DNA of 64,000 nt from assembly GCF_038397745.1 (NCBI RefSeq), contig NZ_CP151636.1, positions 3,658,001-3,722,000 of the forward strand, given 5' to 3'. Shown here piece after piece: positions 1 through 9,362 of the stretch; the stretch's first letter is position 1; every line of letters begins with the position of its first letter. A model generated the notes under the pieces. That model made no database searches, was not told the DNA's origin, and saw only the letters and a program-made list of their open reading frames with translations. This DNA is from Microbacterium sp. LWH11-1.2. Its GTDB lineage: Bacteria; Actinomycetota; Actinomycetes; Actinomycetales; Microbacteriaceae. The position numbers and the translations under genes are program-made.

Positions 1-191
1 GCCGCCTTCGCGGTGAAGGTCACCGCCATGACCCGCGACGGCGAATACGCCCCGGTGTCGACGCCGTGCGCGATGCGATGCGTGATCACGCGGGTCTTGC
101 CGGTTCCCGCGCCGGCGAGCACGGCGACCGGACCCCGCAGGACGGATGCCGCAGCCCGCTGCCGCTCGTCGAGGGCATCGAGTGCGCTCAC
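1..191 (-). CDS. uvrD2: UvrD/PcrA-family ATP-dependent DNA helicase (UvrD2-like), 5' end only
   Basis: Only the first 63 or so residues are in the window. They contain the superfamily 1 Q-motif-like start (LDERQRAA) followed by Walker A GAGTGKT and the motif Ia-type stretch [11 protein letters not shown], which is diagnostic of the UvrD/Rep/PcrA 3'-5' DNA helicases. The GTG start at 191 overlaps the nudC stop codon (GTGA), so the two are translationally coupled. The order nudC-uvrD2 downstream of adnAB matches mycobacteria, which is why the UvrD2 type is preferred; the HRDC or zinc regions that would prove it lie outside the window. Confidence 0.85.
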   Translation of the reverse strand, partial: MSALDALDERQRAAASVLRGPVAVLAGAGTGKTRVITHRIAHGVDTGAYSPSRVMAVTFTAKA

Positions 192-1069
192 GCGTGGTCC
201 TCGTACCAGTCGATGATCAGCGCGCGCGCGATGGATGCCGGACCCGGCAGCCCCACAGGCCCGTCGCCGGCGAGGGCGGAGGCGATCTCGCTCCGGGTGA
301 ACCACCGGACGTCGACGATCTCCTCGCCGTCGGCGAGAGCCGCGGACTCGTCGTCGACGACCGCGCGGAAGCCGATCATCAGCGAGCGCGGGAAGGGCCA
401 GGCCTGCGACGAGATGTAGCGCAGCGAGGAGAGGCGCACGCCGGACTCCTCCTCGATCTCCCGATGCACGGTCGCCTCGAGCGACTCCCCGGCCTCGGTG
501 AAGCCCGCGAAGCAGGAGTACATGCGCCCGCCCCAGTTCGCATTCGCTCCGAGCAGCAGGCGCTCGCCGTCGCGGCTCTCGACGGCGACGATCACCGCGG
601 GGTCGTTGCGTGGGAAGTGGTCCCGCCCGCAGACGAGGCAGCGCCGCGACCAGCCGGCCTGCCGCACCTCGGTGCCGCCGCCGCAGGTCGGGCAGAAGGG
701 TGCGTCGCGCAGCCATCCGGCGAGCGCGATCGCCTCGACGAGCAGTTCGGACTCGACGCGGTCGATGCGTCCGCCGAGGTCGCGCAGCCCGAGCCAGATC
801 TCGTCCGGAGCCGCGTCGAGGGCATCGTTCTCGGGCGGTGCGACGGCGAGCAGCAGCACGGTCCCGTCCTGATCGCGACCCAGCAGCGCCCATGTCGCGT
901 CGCCGACGGCGTCCGCCGGCACGCGCAGCAGGGTCGAGTCGACGACCCGCACGCGCCCCTCGCGCACCACGATGACCCGGGTTCCGGGGTCGTCTCGCAG
1001 ACGCTCGAGCACGTCCGGCTCCTCGCGAAGCTCGGCGGCGCGGTCGAGGGACGGGGGCTGAAAGGTCAT
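188..1069 (-). CDS. nudC: NAD(+) diphosphatase (NudC), Nudix hydrolase
   Basis: 293 residues, the normal length for NudC, which hydrolyses NADH/NAD+ to NMN(H) and AMP and removes NAD caps from RNA. A zinc ribbon is formed by C126-x2-C129 and C144-x2-C147. The Nudix box runs from G189 to V211 (GX5EX7REUXEEXGU satisfied, with REIEEESG). The NudC-specific signature after the box, normally SQPWPFPxS, reads SQAWPFPRS here, a Pro-to-Ala change. The gene is divergent from the phosphotransferase-like gene and overlaps uvrD2 by 4 nt. Function is confident; whether NAD or capped RNA is the main substrate cannot be told from sequence. Confidence 0.93.
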   Translation of the reverse strand: MTFQPPSLDRAAELREEPDVLERLRDDPGTRVIVVREGRVRVVDSTLLRVPADAVGDATWALLGRDQDGTVLLLAVAPPENDALDAAPDEIWLGLRDLGGRIDRVESELLVEAIALAGWLRDAPFCPTCGGGTEVRQAGWSRRCLVCGRDHFPRNDPAVIVAVESRDGERLLLGANANWGGRMYSCFAGFTEAGESLEATVHREIEEESGVRLSSLRYISSQAWPFPRSLMIGFRAVVDDESAALADGEEIVDVRWFTRSEIASALAGDGPVGLPGPASIARALIIDWYEDHA

Positions 1070-1121
1070 CGACTCCCTCTCTCACGGGCGTGGCGGAGGC
1101 GGGACCGCCCCGGCGTCGACC

Positions 1122-1127
1122 TACCCT
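1122..1127 (+). promoter_or_regulatory. -10 box TACCCT, 6 nt before the ATG
   Basis: TANNNT hexamer separated by only 6 nt from the ATG at 1134. At that distance transcription would begin at or next to the A of the start codon, so a leaderless mRNA is expected. Confidence 0.6.
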
Positions 1128-1133
1128 GGGGGC

Positions 1134-2555
1134 ATGGGACGCTCTCCATTCACTCTAGCCGCGGCGGTGACGGCCGCACTGCCCGGCGCGGAGGTCACGG
1201 GTGCTCGCCCTCTGAGCGCCGACGGCGACGGCCGGTTCGACTCGGCGGTCGCCTCTCTGGCCGACGGCCGTGAACTCGCGATCCGCGTCGCCGACGACGA
1301 GGAGGCCGCTCGAGAACTGGCCGCGGAGGCCCTGGCGCTGCGTGCCCTGACCGACGGCGCCCGCGCGATGCTGCCGTTCCAGGCGCCCGAGTACATCGGC
1401 GAGACATCGGTCGGCGCGGGCCGCGCGCTGGTGACCGAGCTCCTCCCCGGATTCCAGATCGACGCCTCGCTCGTCCCGGCCGGGCGTGGCGCGGCCGAAT
1501 CGATGGGTGCCGCGATCGCCGCCGTCCACGGGATGCCGACCTCGGTCGTCCGCGGAGCCGGTCTCGTGACCCGCTCGGCAGACGAGACCCGTGACGAGCT
1601 GAGCCGCCTCATCGACTCCGCAGCGGCGACGGGCCGGGTGCCCGCGCGCCTCACGGTGCGCTGGCGCGACGCCGTCGCCGACGACGACCTGTGGCGGTTC
1701 GAGTCGACCGTGGTCCTCGGTGGCGTCCAGGCGACCTCGTTCGTCTTCACGGATCACCCCGAGCGCGGCCCCGAGGTCACCGGCCTCGTCGGATGGCACG
1801 GGCTCTCCGTCGGCGATCCCGCCGTCGATCTCTCCTGGCTGTCGGCTGCACCGGATGCCGCGCCCGACGTGCACGCGACCTACGCGCGTGCGGTCGATCG
1901 CGCACCGGATCCCGGTCTCGAGGTCCGCGCACGACTGCTGGCAGAGCTCGAATTCGCGCGGTGGCTGGTGCACGGCGACGCGATGCGCCGGCCCGACATC
2001 GTCGATGACGCGGCCGCGCTGCTCGAATCCCTCGCCGAGGGCCTGCGCACCGACGACCTCAGCATCATCGCGGCCCGGAGCGAGGGGGTAGATTCCGCAC
2101 TCGACGCTCTGGACCGTGTGCCGGCCACCGCCGCGACCCACGTGGACACGTCCATGCAGACGGACGCCTACAACCCGAACGAGCTCTGGGCCGCCGCCGC
2201 AGACACCGACGACGCGCGCGATGATGACGCCGATGCCGATGCCGATGCCGATGCCGAGCCCACCCCGCCGTGGGCCGCACGCGAGGAGGCATCCGACCCG
2301 GAGAGCGCCGATGCCGCCCACCGCGCCGAGATGCTGAATCTCGAGACCGAGGATCTCTCCGGCGTCGCGAGCATGTTCGCCGGCACGAACGGGGTCGCCG
2401 GCGTGCGCGAGGACTCGCATCCGCTGGCTCCGCAGCGCCGCGAATCCGACGCCTCGGGCGACGCCTCCGCGGAGGAATCCGCCGAGGACTCGGAAGAGGC
2501 TCAGCGCGCGGCGCGCGCCGCGCTCCAGCGCTGGAAGAGCTCGTCCTCGGAGTAG
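1134..2555 (+). CDS. Aminoglycoside-phosphotransferase-like protein with degenerate active site and acidic C-terminal tail (putative pseudokinase)
   Basis: 473 residues. Residues 1-300 follow the APH/choline-kinase fold: an N-lobe segment (RELAIRV... E...L..L near 46-72) and a C-lobe ending in [17 protein letters not shown] (217-233), which corresponds to the usual GVIDWGDAxxGDPAxDL. The catalytic loop, normally HGDLHPGNxL, reads [11 protein letters not shown] (195-205), so His, Asp and Asn are absent, and the metal-binding IDW Asp is Gly. Residues 310-473 are a disordered, Asp/Glu/Ala-rich tail including [11 protein letters not shown] infer a non-catalytic, possibly protein-binding role. The gene lies between adnAB and nudC-uvrD2 on the opposite strand and overlaps the 3' end of adnB by 55 bp. 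The fold call is good; the cellular role is unknown. Confidence 0.75.
   Translation: MGRSPFTLAAAVTAALPGAEVTGARPLSADGDGRFDSAVASLADGRELAIRVADDEEAARELAAEALALRALTDGARAMLPFQAPEYIGETSVGAGRALVTELLPGFQIDASLVPAGRGAAESMGAAIAAVHGMPTSVVRGAGLVTRSADETRDELSRLIDSAAATGRVPARLTVRWRDAVADDDLWRFESTVVLGGVQATSFVFTDHPERGPEVTGLVGWHGLSVGDPAVDLSWLSAAPDAAPDVHATYARAVDRAPDPGLEVRARLLAELEFARWLVHGDAMRRPDIVDDAAALLESLAEGLRTDDLSIIAARSEGVDSALDALDRVPATAATHVDTSMQTDAYNPNELWAAAADTDDARDDDADADADADAEPTPPWAAREEASDPESADAAHRAEMLNLETEDLSGVASMFAGTNGVAGVREDSHPLAPQRRESDASGDASAEESAEDSEEAQRAARAALQRWKSSSSE
2232..2255 (+). repeat. Four tandem GATGCC hexamers
   Basis: Perfect 6-bp repeat coding for Asp-Ala dipeptides in the acidic tail of the phosphotransferase-like protein; a GACGCC variant precedes it. 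Gain or loss of a unit keeps the reading frame. Confidence 0.85.
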
Positions 2556-5500
2556 ACCCGGTCGCCGCGGATGACGAGATCGTCCGCGACGTAGTACAGC
2601 GCGACGTCGATCTCGTCCAACGGCACCTCGAAGCGTCGGTGGTAGGCGAGACGGTAGAGCGCGAGCTGCAGCATCCGCTCGTCCCGCTCCTGCGCCGTCC
2701 GCGGCGCCTTGCCCGTCTTCCAGTCGACGATCTCGATGCGCCCGCCGCGGTCGTCACGACGATAGACGGCGTCGAGCTTGCAGATGACGATGTGCGCCTG
2801 CTCGGTCCCCTCCACACCCGCGCCGAGCGCGAAGTCGATCTCGATCTCGACGGCGATCGGCTTCAGGCCGCCCCACTCGCTGCGCTCGAACGTCTCCTGC
2901 AGCGCCGCGAGATCTGCGGCATCCGCCGACGACGTCGGACCGTCGGCGCTGCCGCCGGCGGCGAACCCGGCTTCGGTGGGCGGCTCGTCCTCGTCGAGCT
3001 CCCACAGCGCCTCATCGACGCGGCTTCCGACGCCGACGAGCTCTGAGCGCTGCTCGACCCAGGCGTGGAACAGCGTGCCCAGCCGCGTCTGCCGGTAGGG
3101 CCGTTCGGGCATCGGCCGCACGATCGAGGACAGCGTTCCGGTGAAGTCCGTGACGTAGTCCTTGAAGCGCGAGGCCGGGACGCGGGTCGGGGCCGCGGCA
3201 TCCGTCCCCCGCTGGCGTGCGGCGCGCTCGGCGAGCAGGCGGGTCAGCTCCGGGGAAGGCTGCGCGACGCCGGTCCTGGTCGCCTGATCGACAGCGGCCG
3301 CCGCCGCGGTCACGGCGGCGCGCCGTGCACCCAGCGGATCGAGCGGCCAGGTGAGCGTCGACCCCGGCCCTTCGTAGGGATTCTCGTCCGGGTCGACCGG
3401 CTCGATCGGCTCCAGCCCCTGCACGTCGATGGCCTCGATGAGGTAGGGGCTCGGCGTGCGCGGCGCCTTCTGCCCCGCCCAGTGCGCACCGCTGAGCAGC
3501 AGATCGGTCCGCGCACGCGTCACCGCGACATACGCGAGCCGACGTTCCTCCTGCTGCTGATACGCGCGGTACGCGTCTTTGAAGCGTTTGAGGGCCCCGC
3601 CCTGAGGGTTGGCCTTCGTCGCTCCGCCGGAGAGCGAGGCCTGCGCGAGCTTCTGCCGCTTCTCGGGGTCGGTCTCCTCCCCCATCGCCTCGACGGGATC
3701 CCACTCGAAGCGCGGCAGCGCATCGCGATCGCCGCGCAGTGCGAAGGGCACCACGCCGAAGCCGAACCAGCCCGAGGTGTCCGAGACGCGACTGGGCAGC
3801 TCGTCGGCCACGAGCCGGACCACGGCGACCGCGTCCCACTCCAACCCCTTCGAACCGTGGATCGTGAGCAGCTGGACGACCCCCGGTTCCGGCGGTTCCG
3901 GTCGGGGCATGAGCTCATCGGTGCTCTCGGCCTTGTCGAGCCAGGCCAGGAGGCTTCCGATGGTGCCGCGGTCGTCCGCGGCGAGGAACGCCCGCACCTC
4001 GTCGGCGAAGGCCCGCAGCTGGGTCGCCGCGATCCGGGCAGGGCCCCTGGTCTCGTTCGACGCGAGCTCGATGTCCAGCCGCAGCTCCATCTCGATCAAC
4101 CGGATCAGCTCCGGGATCGGCTGCGAGGATGCCCGCCGCAGGCGCTCGAGCATCTCGCCGGCCGCGCGGATCCGTGCACGCCCCTCCGGCGTGATCTCCT
4201 CGAGCATGCGGTAGTCGTCCCTGACCGCGCGCACGACGTCGACGGCGTCGATGATCGACACCGCCTCGTCGGCACCGCGCGACGAACGCAGCCTCGCCCG
4301 CACCTCCTCCGGCAAGGGCGCCATGTCGGTGTCTCGTTCCGCGAGCGTGCGACCGAGGTCGTACAGCGCACCCATGTCGGCGACCCCCACGCCGAAGCGC
4401 GGTCCGGTGAGCAGGCGGATCAGCGCCGACCCCGCCGTCGGGTCGTGGACGACCCGCAGCGTGGAGACGACATCGACCACCTCGGGCGTCGTGAGCAGTC
4501 CCCCGAGGCCGAGGATCCGATGCGGGATGCCGCGGGCGGCGAGCGCTCCGGCGAAGGTCTGCATGTGCCTCTTCGACCGGAAGAGGATCGCGCCGGTGTG
4601 GGGACCGTGGTCTCCCTTCCCTCCGGCTGCACCCTGCGCCTCGTGCGCGGCGCGACGCTCGGCGAACCATTCCGCGACAGCCGCGGCCTCGTCGTCGACC
4701 GTGAACGGGAAGCGCACGCTCACGACTCCGTCGCCCGCGCCCGGACGCGGTTCGAGCGGCGGCACATCGAGTCCCGGCCGCTGCAGGGGTTCGAGCACCC
4801 GGTTCGCGATGTCGAGGATGCCGCGGTCGTTGCGCCAGCTCGTCATCAGGCTGTACGTCTGTGCGGCTCCCGTGCTCGCGAATGTCTTCGAGAAGGCGTA
4901 CAGGTTGTCGGCGCTCGCGCCCCGCCACCCGTAGATCGACTGGTGCGGGTCGCCGACCGCCATGACCGCGGCATCCCGGAAGAGGTCGGCGAGGAACCGG
5001 GTCTGGATGACGGAGGTGTCCTGATACTCGTCGAGGAGCACGACACGGTGCTGCTCGCGGAGCTCGGCGCGCACGTCGGGGGCGGACTCGACGATGTCGT
5101 AGGCGCCGCCCACCTGGTCGGCGAAGTCGAGCACGCCGCGCCGCTCCTTCTCGGCCATGTAGTCGCGAACGAGGTCGGCGAGGGTGGGCAGGCTCAGCAG
5201 GTTCGACGCCGCCTTCTCGACGTCGGCGTTCGACCGGTAGGGGGCGAAGGCGAGTGCCTGCTCCCGCGCGATCCGCTCCGCGAGGTCGAGATCGACGCGG
5301 TGATCCAGCGCATCCCCGGCCAGCCGCTGCACGGCGTCGATCACGGTCCCGAGAGCGAAGTCGATGTTCTCGAGCTCGGGAAGGTCGCTGCGCAGCACCA
5401 CTTCGCGCGCCAGCATCCAGGACGCGGCTTGGCTGAGCATCGCCACGTCGGGGTCGCGACCGATCCGCGCGGCGTGCTCGCGGACGATCCCGTCGGCGAA

Positions 5501-6007
5501 GGCGTTGTACGTCGACACCCGCGGACGGATCATCAGGTCCTCGGCGGCGCGGGGCGTCGCCGGATCCCACCCCGTCCCGAATCCCGACGCCAGCTCGTCG
5601 AGGACGTGGGTGCGCACGAGCTCGCGCTGACGTCCCGACGCCGCATCCGCGATGCGGCGGAGCGCATCGCCGCGAACGATCTCGGCGAGATGCGGCAGCA
5701 GTCCCCGTCGTCCGTACTCGTCGATCACGGAGAGGCGGGTCCCGATCCGCTCGGCGAGCTCCCCGGCCGCCTTGCGCGTGAAGGTGAGCCCGAGGATCTC
5801 GTCGCGGCGCACGTGCCCGTTGGCGACGAGCCATACAACGCGTCCCGACATGGTCTCGGTCTTGCCGCTGCCCGCACCGGCGACGACGAGCGCCGGCTCA
5901 GGCGGCGCCTCGATCACGCGCTGCTGCGCCGCGGTGGGCGGCGGCTGCCCCAGGGCGGCGGCGATGTCGGTCGCGGACAGGCTGCCGGATACCGCCCATG
6001 CCGTCAC
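2501..6007 (-). CDS. adnB: AdnB-like UvrD-family helicase fused to RecB-type nuclease
   Basis: 1168 residues from a GTG at 6007 that overlaps the adnA stop (GTGA); an upstream ATG at 6040 in the same frame is a less likely start. Residues 44-50 are Walker A GAGSGKT, motif II LDEYQD is near 324, and the C-terminus carries the RecB-family nuclease core with D-x-DWKTGK near residue 1093 followed by QLALYRLAY. This two-part architecture in both adjacent genes identifies the actinobacterial AdnAB end-resection motor that processes double-strand breaks. Motif II here is canonical, so this subunit should be the main translocase, as described for mycobacterial AdnB. The last 55 bp overlap the convergent phosphotransferase-like gene. 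Confidence 0.87.
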   Translation of the reverse strand: MTAWAVSGSLSATDIAAALGQPPPTAAQQRVIEAPPEPALVVAGAGSGKTETMSGRVVWLVANGHVRRDEILGLTFTRKAAGELAERIGTRLSVIDEYGRRGLLPHLAEIVRGDALRRIADAASGRQRELVRTHVLDELASGFGTGWDPATPRAAEDLMIRPRVSTYNAFADGIVREHAARIGRDPDVAMLSQAASWMLAREVVLRSDLPELENIDFALGTVIDAVQRLAGDALDHRVDLDLAERIAREQALAFAPYRSNADVEKAASNLLSLPTLADLVRDYMAEKERRGVLDFADQVGGAYDIVESAPDVRAELREQHRVVLLDEYQDTSVIQTRFLADLFRDAAVMAVGDPHQSIYGWRGASADNLYAFSKTFASTGAAQTYSLMTSWRNDRGILDIANRVLEPLQRPGLDVPPLEPRPGAGDGVVSVRFPFTVDDEAAAVAEWFAERRAAHEAQGAAGGKGDHGPHTGAILFRSKRHMQTFAGALAARGIPHRILGLGGLLTTPEVVDVVSTLRVVHDPTAGSALIRLLTGPRFGVGVADMGALYDLGRTLAERDTDMAPLPEEVRARLRSSRGADEAVSIIDAVDVVRAVRDDYRMLEEITPEGRARIRAAGEMLERLRRASSQPIPELIRLIEMELRLDIELASNETRGPARIAATQLRAFADEVRAFLAADDRGTIGSLLAWLDKAESTDELMPRPEPPEPGVVQLLTIHGSKGLEWDAVAVVRLVADELPSRVSDTSGWFGFGVVPFALRGDRDALPRFEWDPVEAMGEETDPEKRQKLAQASLSGGATKANPQGGALKRFKDAYRAYQQQEERRLAYVAVTRARTDLLLSGAHWAGQKAPRTPSPYLIEAIDVQGLEPIEPVDPDENPYEGPGSTLTWPLDPLGARRAAVTAAAAAVDQATRTGVAQPSPELTRLLAERAARQRGTDAAAPTRVPASRFKDYVTDFTGTLSSIVRPMPERPYRQTRLGTLFHAWVEQRSELVGVGSRVDEALWELDEDEPPTEAGFAAGGSADGPTSSADAADLAALQETFERSEWGGLKPIAVEIEIDFALGAGVEGTEQAHIVICKLDAVYRRDDRGGRIEIVDWKTGKAPRTAQERDERMLQLALYRLAYHRRFEVPLDEIDVALYYVADDLVIRGDRVYSEDELFQRWSAARAAR

Positions 6008-9000
6008 GAGCTCACCGCCGGCACGGTGTGGATGCGGCACGGGTGCACGCGGCGCTGCGTGTCGGCGCAGTGCGACTCGACCTGGGCCGTGAAGCTCGAC
6101 GCCGACATGCCGCGTGCCGCGCCCGCCACTCGGCGCAGGAAGGCCGAGCGCGACTCGTCGTCGAGCGTGTGCTGGTGGGCGATCCGGTAGTCGCTCTTCG
6201 CGAGGGTCTTCGACACGATCACGAGGCGCGCACCGGCGAGCGATTCGGGCGGAGCCCCCTCGATCAGCCCCTGCTGCACGGCGACCTGGTACGCCGCGAG
6301 CTGGGCATGCTCGAGCACGCCGGAGTCGGACTCCGGATCGGTCTTGCCGGTCTTCAGGTCGACCACCACGGTGGGCCCGGCCGGACCGCCCGACATCGAC
6401 TCCCAGCCGCGGCCGCGCGCATGCGCATGCTCGCCGAGCCCCGGCGGATAGGCCTCGACCCGGTCGATGTACCCGTGGATGATGGCTTGATTCGCGCGGT
6501 CCTCGCCGACGGCGTGCACGACGGGTGCGGCCTCCTCGTCCGCCAGGTCGACGGCGAACCGGAACTCGACCTCGCTGCCGATGACCTGGCCGTCGTCACG
6601 GCTCACGTCGCCGAGGTACGCATGCAGCCGATCGACGAACAGGTCGGCGCGCCGACGCTCCTTGCGCCCGATCCACTCGGTCTCGAAGTCGAGTTCGGGC
6701 CAGTGCTCGGCGACGATCGCGCGCATCTGCTCGAGGTCGCCGTCGGGAACCCGCTCCATCGCCTCGTGCACGATCGTCCCGATCCCCGCCGTGGGGGGCA
6801 TGACGGTGTCGCCGCCGAGAGCCGTGACGGCCCAGTTCAGGCCGCACTCCTCGTAGGATTCCATCTTCGAGGGCGACACGCGCGCCCCGGCGACCGCCAG
6901 ATCGCGCAGCGGAGCATCCGTCGATCGCGGGGTCACGCCGTACCATTCGGCCGGATCGGCGCCCGGTACGCCTTCGCGGGCGAGGACGGCGAGTTGCGCG
7001 GCCGCCTCGCGCCGCAGCGTCTCGGAGGGCACGGAGGTGAGCGTGCGACGGTGACGGGCGACCATGCCGCGCAGGGTGAGCGGATGCTCGGCCGACACGT
7101 GACGCTCCGGCGACTCGGGGGCGGGCAGGAAGCCGAAGAAAGCGCTGGGCGTCATGTCGTCGTCGTCGACCGCGGTGATGAGGAGCCGGTCGCGCGCGCG
7201 CGAGATGGCCCGCACGAACAGGCGCAGCTCGTCGTGCAGAGCCGCGCGGCGACGGTCGACGACGCCGGGGGCCTCGATTCTCGTCCCCGTCCGAGCGGCC
7301 TCGATCTCGTCGGCGAGCCGCCAGGTCTGCAGCAGTCCTCCGCGCAGGCGGACGTTGGGCCAGACGCCGTCCTGCACACCGGCGACGACCACGACGTCGA
7401 ATTCGGTGCCGAGCGCGGTCGCCGGCGTCAGCAGCGTCACCGTGCCCGGTCGATCCGGCGTCGAGAGCGAGTCCTCGGGGACCTCGCTGTCGAGGATGTC
7501 GCGGACGAACGTCTCGGGCTTCTCGTTCGGCGAGCGCTCGACGAAACGCTTCGCCGCGTCGAACAGCGACACCAGCGCATCGAGGGAACGTGCGGTCTCG
7601 GCACCGGTCGGCAGAAGCGAGATCTCCCGCCAGGCCACATGCAGTCTGCGTCCGTCGACCGCGCGGGCCTGGTCCCACACCCGCCACAGGAGGTCGTGGA
7701 TGGTCTCTCCCGCGGACGCGGCATCGGCGAGCGCAGCGATCGTCTCAGCGAACCGCGCCGCGCTGCGGGACTCGGCAGCGTCGATCAGCGTCAGGTGGGC
7801 GGGAGCGGCCATCGCCTGCCGCAGCAGCTCGCGGGCAGGGGTCGACCCGCCCTGTTCGAGCTCGATGTGCCGCAGCCGCGCACGCAGACGCCGCAGCCCG
7901 ATGGCGTCCATCCCGCCGAACGGGGTGCGCAGCGCCTCCTCCAGCGCCTGCGGGGTCCGCTCGTCGACCGGCGTCAGAGCGAGACGCACGACGCCGACGA
8001 TGTCGCGCACGATGCCCTCGCTGCCGAGCGGACGCTGGACGCCTGCCGCTCGTGTCGGGATCTCGCGGGCCGCCAGCTCGGTCTCGAGCGTCGTCACCTG
8101 ACGGGTGTCGTGCGCGATGACGGCCATGCGATCCCAGCGGACGCCGTCGGTCAGATGCCAGTCGCGCATGACGCCCGCGATACGGTCCAGCTCCTCGTAC
8201 GGCGAAGGGGCGATGAAGGTGCTCACGGCCGCCGCAGCCTCGTCGGCCACCGGCACCGGCGCCCGGCGGTGCTCGACGCGACCGGAGACGCCGATCGCCT
8301 GGGTCACGGTGCGCGTCAGAGCGGTGAGCGCCGGACGCTGGCGGTGCGCCCCGTCGAGGACGCGCACGTCGCCCAGCACGCCGGCGAGCTGTGCGAAGAG
8401 CTCGGGGCTGGCGCCGCGGAAGGCTCCGGAGGAGATGTCGGGATCACCGAACGCGAGCACCGCGATCCCCCGGCTCCGCAGAGCCCCGACCACGGCGATC
8501 CCGCCTCGGGTCAGCTCCTGCGCGTCGTCGATGAGCACGACCCGCAGCGACGCGAGCGGACCGAGCGCAGCGGGCTCGGCGATCTGCAGGATCGCGCTCG
8601 CCTCGCTGAGCAGGTCGGCGGCGTCGCGGTGCGCCGAGCGCAGGGCGTCGAGCACCGCACGGTACTCGACGAGGAACTCGGCCGCGGCGGCCCACACCTT
8701 GTTGCCCGACGCGCGGAGCTCGTCGGGGTGGGCGCCGATCTCGGTGCACTCCGCGAGGAAGGCTCGCAGCTCGGAGCGGAATCCCTTGGACGCGCGCACG
8801 GATGCGCTGAGCGCCTCGGGCCACGGGATGCGCTCGTCTTCGGCGTCGCCCGCCAGCAGCTCCGCGATGATGCGGTCCTGGTCGGCGCCCGTGAGCAGAG
8901 CCGGCGGCTCGGCGCCGGCACGCACCATCGCGCCGCGCACGAGCTGGAAGGCGAACGAGCCCAGCGAGCGAGCGAGGGGCCCCGGTGTCGCCTGCCCGAT

Positions 9001-9213
9001 GCGCACGCCGATCCGGTCGCGCAGCGCGGTCGCGGCCTGGCGGCTCGGCGTGAGCACGAGCACCTCCTCCGGGCGCATCCCCTCGGTGTCGAGCAGGTGC
9101 ACGACGCGATCGACGAGGGTGCGGGTCTTCCCTGTGCCCGGCGCGCCGATGATGACCCCCGAGGCGGTCGACGCGGCGGCGACGACGGCTCGCTGCGCGG
9201 CATCCGGTGTCAT
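6004..9213 (-). CDS. adnA: AdnA-like helicase-nuclease subunit
   Basis: 1069 residues. Walker A is GAPGTGKT at 23-30. Motif II reads LIDDAQEL near residue 227, with Asp in place of the usual DExx glutamate, which agrees with AdnA being the weaker motor. A C-terminal RecB-like nuclease follows: PSKMESYEECGLNW, then VVDLKTGK near 952, then AQLAAYQVA. The ATG at 9213 was chosen because a TACCGT -10 box ends 7 nt before it; an ATG at 9243 in frame is the alternative. adnA and adnB form an operon with a 4-nt overlap; their products should form the AdnAB heterodimer acting on chromosomal DNA ends. Confidence 0.85.
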   Translation of the reverse strand: MTPDAAQRAVVAAASTASGVIIGAPGTGKTRTLVDRVVHLLDTEGMRPEEVLVLTPSRQAATALRDRIGVRIGQATPGPLARSLGSFAFQLVRGAMVRAGAEPPALLTGADQDRIIAELLAGDAEDERIPWPEALSASVRASKGFRSELRAFLAECTEIGAHPDELRASGNKVWAAAAEFLVEYRAVLDALRSAHRDAADLLSEASAILQIAEPAALGPLASLRVVLIDDAQELTRGGIAVVGALRSRGIAVLAFGDPDISSGAFRGASPELFAQLAGVLGDVRVLDGAHRQRPALTALTRTVTQAIGVSGRVEHRRAPVPVADEAAAAVSTFIAPSPYEELDRIAGVMRDWHLTDGVRWDRMAVIAHDTRQVTTLETELAAREIPTRAAGVQRPLGSEGIVRDIVGVVRLALTPVDERTPQALEEALRTPFGGMDAIGLRRLRARLRHIELEQGGSTPARELLRQAMAAPAHLTLIDAAESRSAARFAETIAALADAASAGETIHDLLWRVWDQARAVDGRRLHVAWREISLLPTGAETARSLDALVSLFDAAKRFVERSPNEKPETFVRDILDSEVPEDSLSTPDRPGTVTLLTPATALGTEFDVVVVAGVQDGVWPNVRLRGGLLQTWRLADEIEAARTGTRIEAPGVVDRRRAALHDELRLFVRAISRARDRLLITAVDDDDMTPSAFFGFLPAPESPERHVSAEHPLTLRGMVARHRRTLTSVPSETLRREAAAQLAVLAREGVPGADPAEWYGVTPRSTDAPLRDLAVAGARVSPSKMESYEECGLNWAVTALGGDTVMPPTAGIGTIVHEAMERVPDGDLEQMRAIVAEHWPELDFETEWIGRKERRRADLFVDRLHAYLGDVSRDDGQVIGSEVEFRFAVDLADEEAAPVVHAVGEDRANQAIIHGYIDRVEAYPPGLGEHAHARGRGWESMSGGPAGPTVVVDLKTGKTDPESDSGVLEHAQLAAYQVAVQQGLIEGAPPESLAGARLVIVSKTLAKSDYRIAHQHTLDDESRSAFLRRVAGAARGMSASSFTAQVESHCADTQRRVHPCRIHTVPAVSS

Positions 9214-9220
9214 GTCCTCC

Positions 9221-9226
9221 ACGGTA
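9221..9226 (-). promoter_or_regulatory. -10 box TACCGT, 7 nt before adnA ATG
   Basis: Minus-strand TANNNT hexamer 7 nt from the ATG at 9213; supports that start and a leaderless adnAB transcript. The GGAGG lying between the box and the ATG is only 2 nt from the ATG, too close to serve as a normal ribosome site. Confidence 0.55.
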
Positions 9227-9325
9227 TCGGGGCGCGCGGACATCGTCGCCGCGCCCTGCCCGCACGCCGTGTGCGCTCACGGCGAAACCGGCTCCGGCGG
9301 CCGATCCCGCCCGGTGCGCGCGGGG

Positions 9326-9357
9326 TAGAGTTGGGACGTCCGACGAACTTCAAGGAG
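9326..9357 (+). promoter_or_regulatory. -10 box TAGAGT and RBS AAGGAG for the DUF3107 gene
   Basis: TAGAGT at 9326-9331 and AAGGAG at 9352-9357, 5 nt before the GTG at 9363. In contrast to the leaderless genes nearby this is a conventional leader of about 25 nt with a Shine-Dalgarno site, and it fixes the GTG start. Confidence 0.65.
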
Positions 9358-9362
9358 CACGC

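Noticed and set aside
2232-2255. Hexamer repeat as a phase-variable switch
   Set aside because: The unit is 6 bp, so slippage cannot shift the reading frame.
3065-6190. Long open frame on the plus strand opposite adnB (more than 1000 codons)
   Set aside because: Antisense shadow produced by the very high GC third positions of adnB; composition is Arg/Gly/Asp-rich with no domain pattern. The same applies to the other long frames opposite adnA, gcvP, the transporters and typA.
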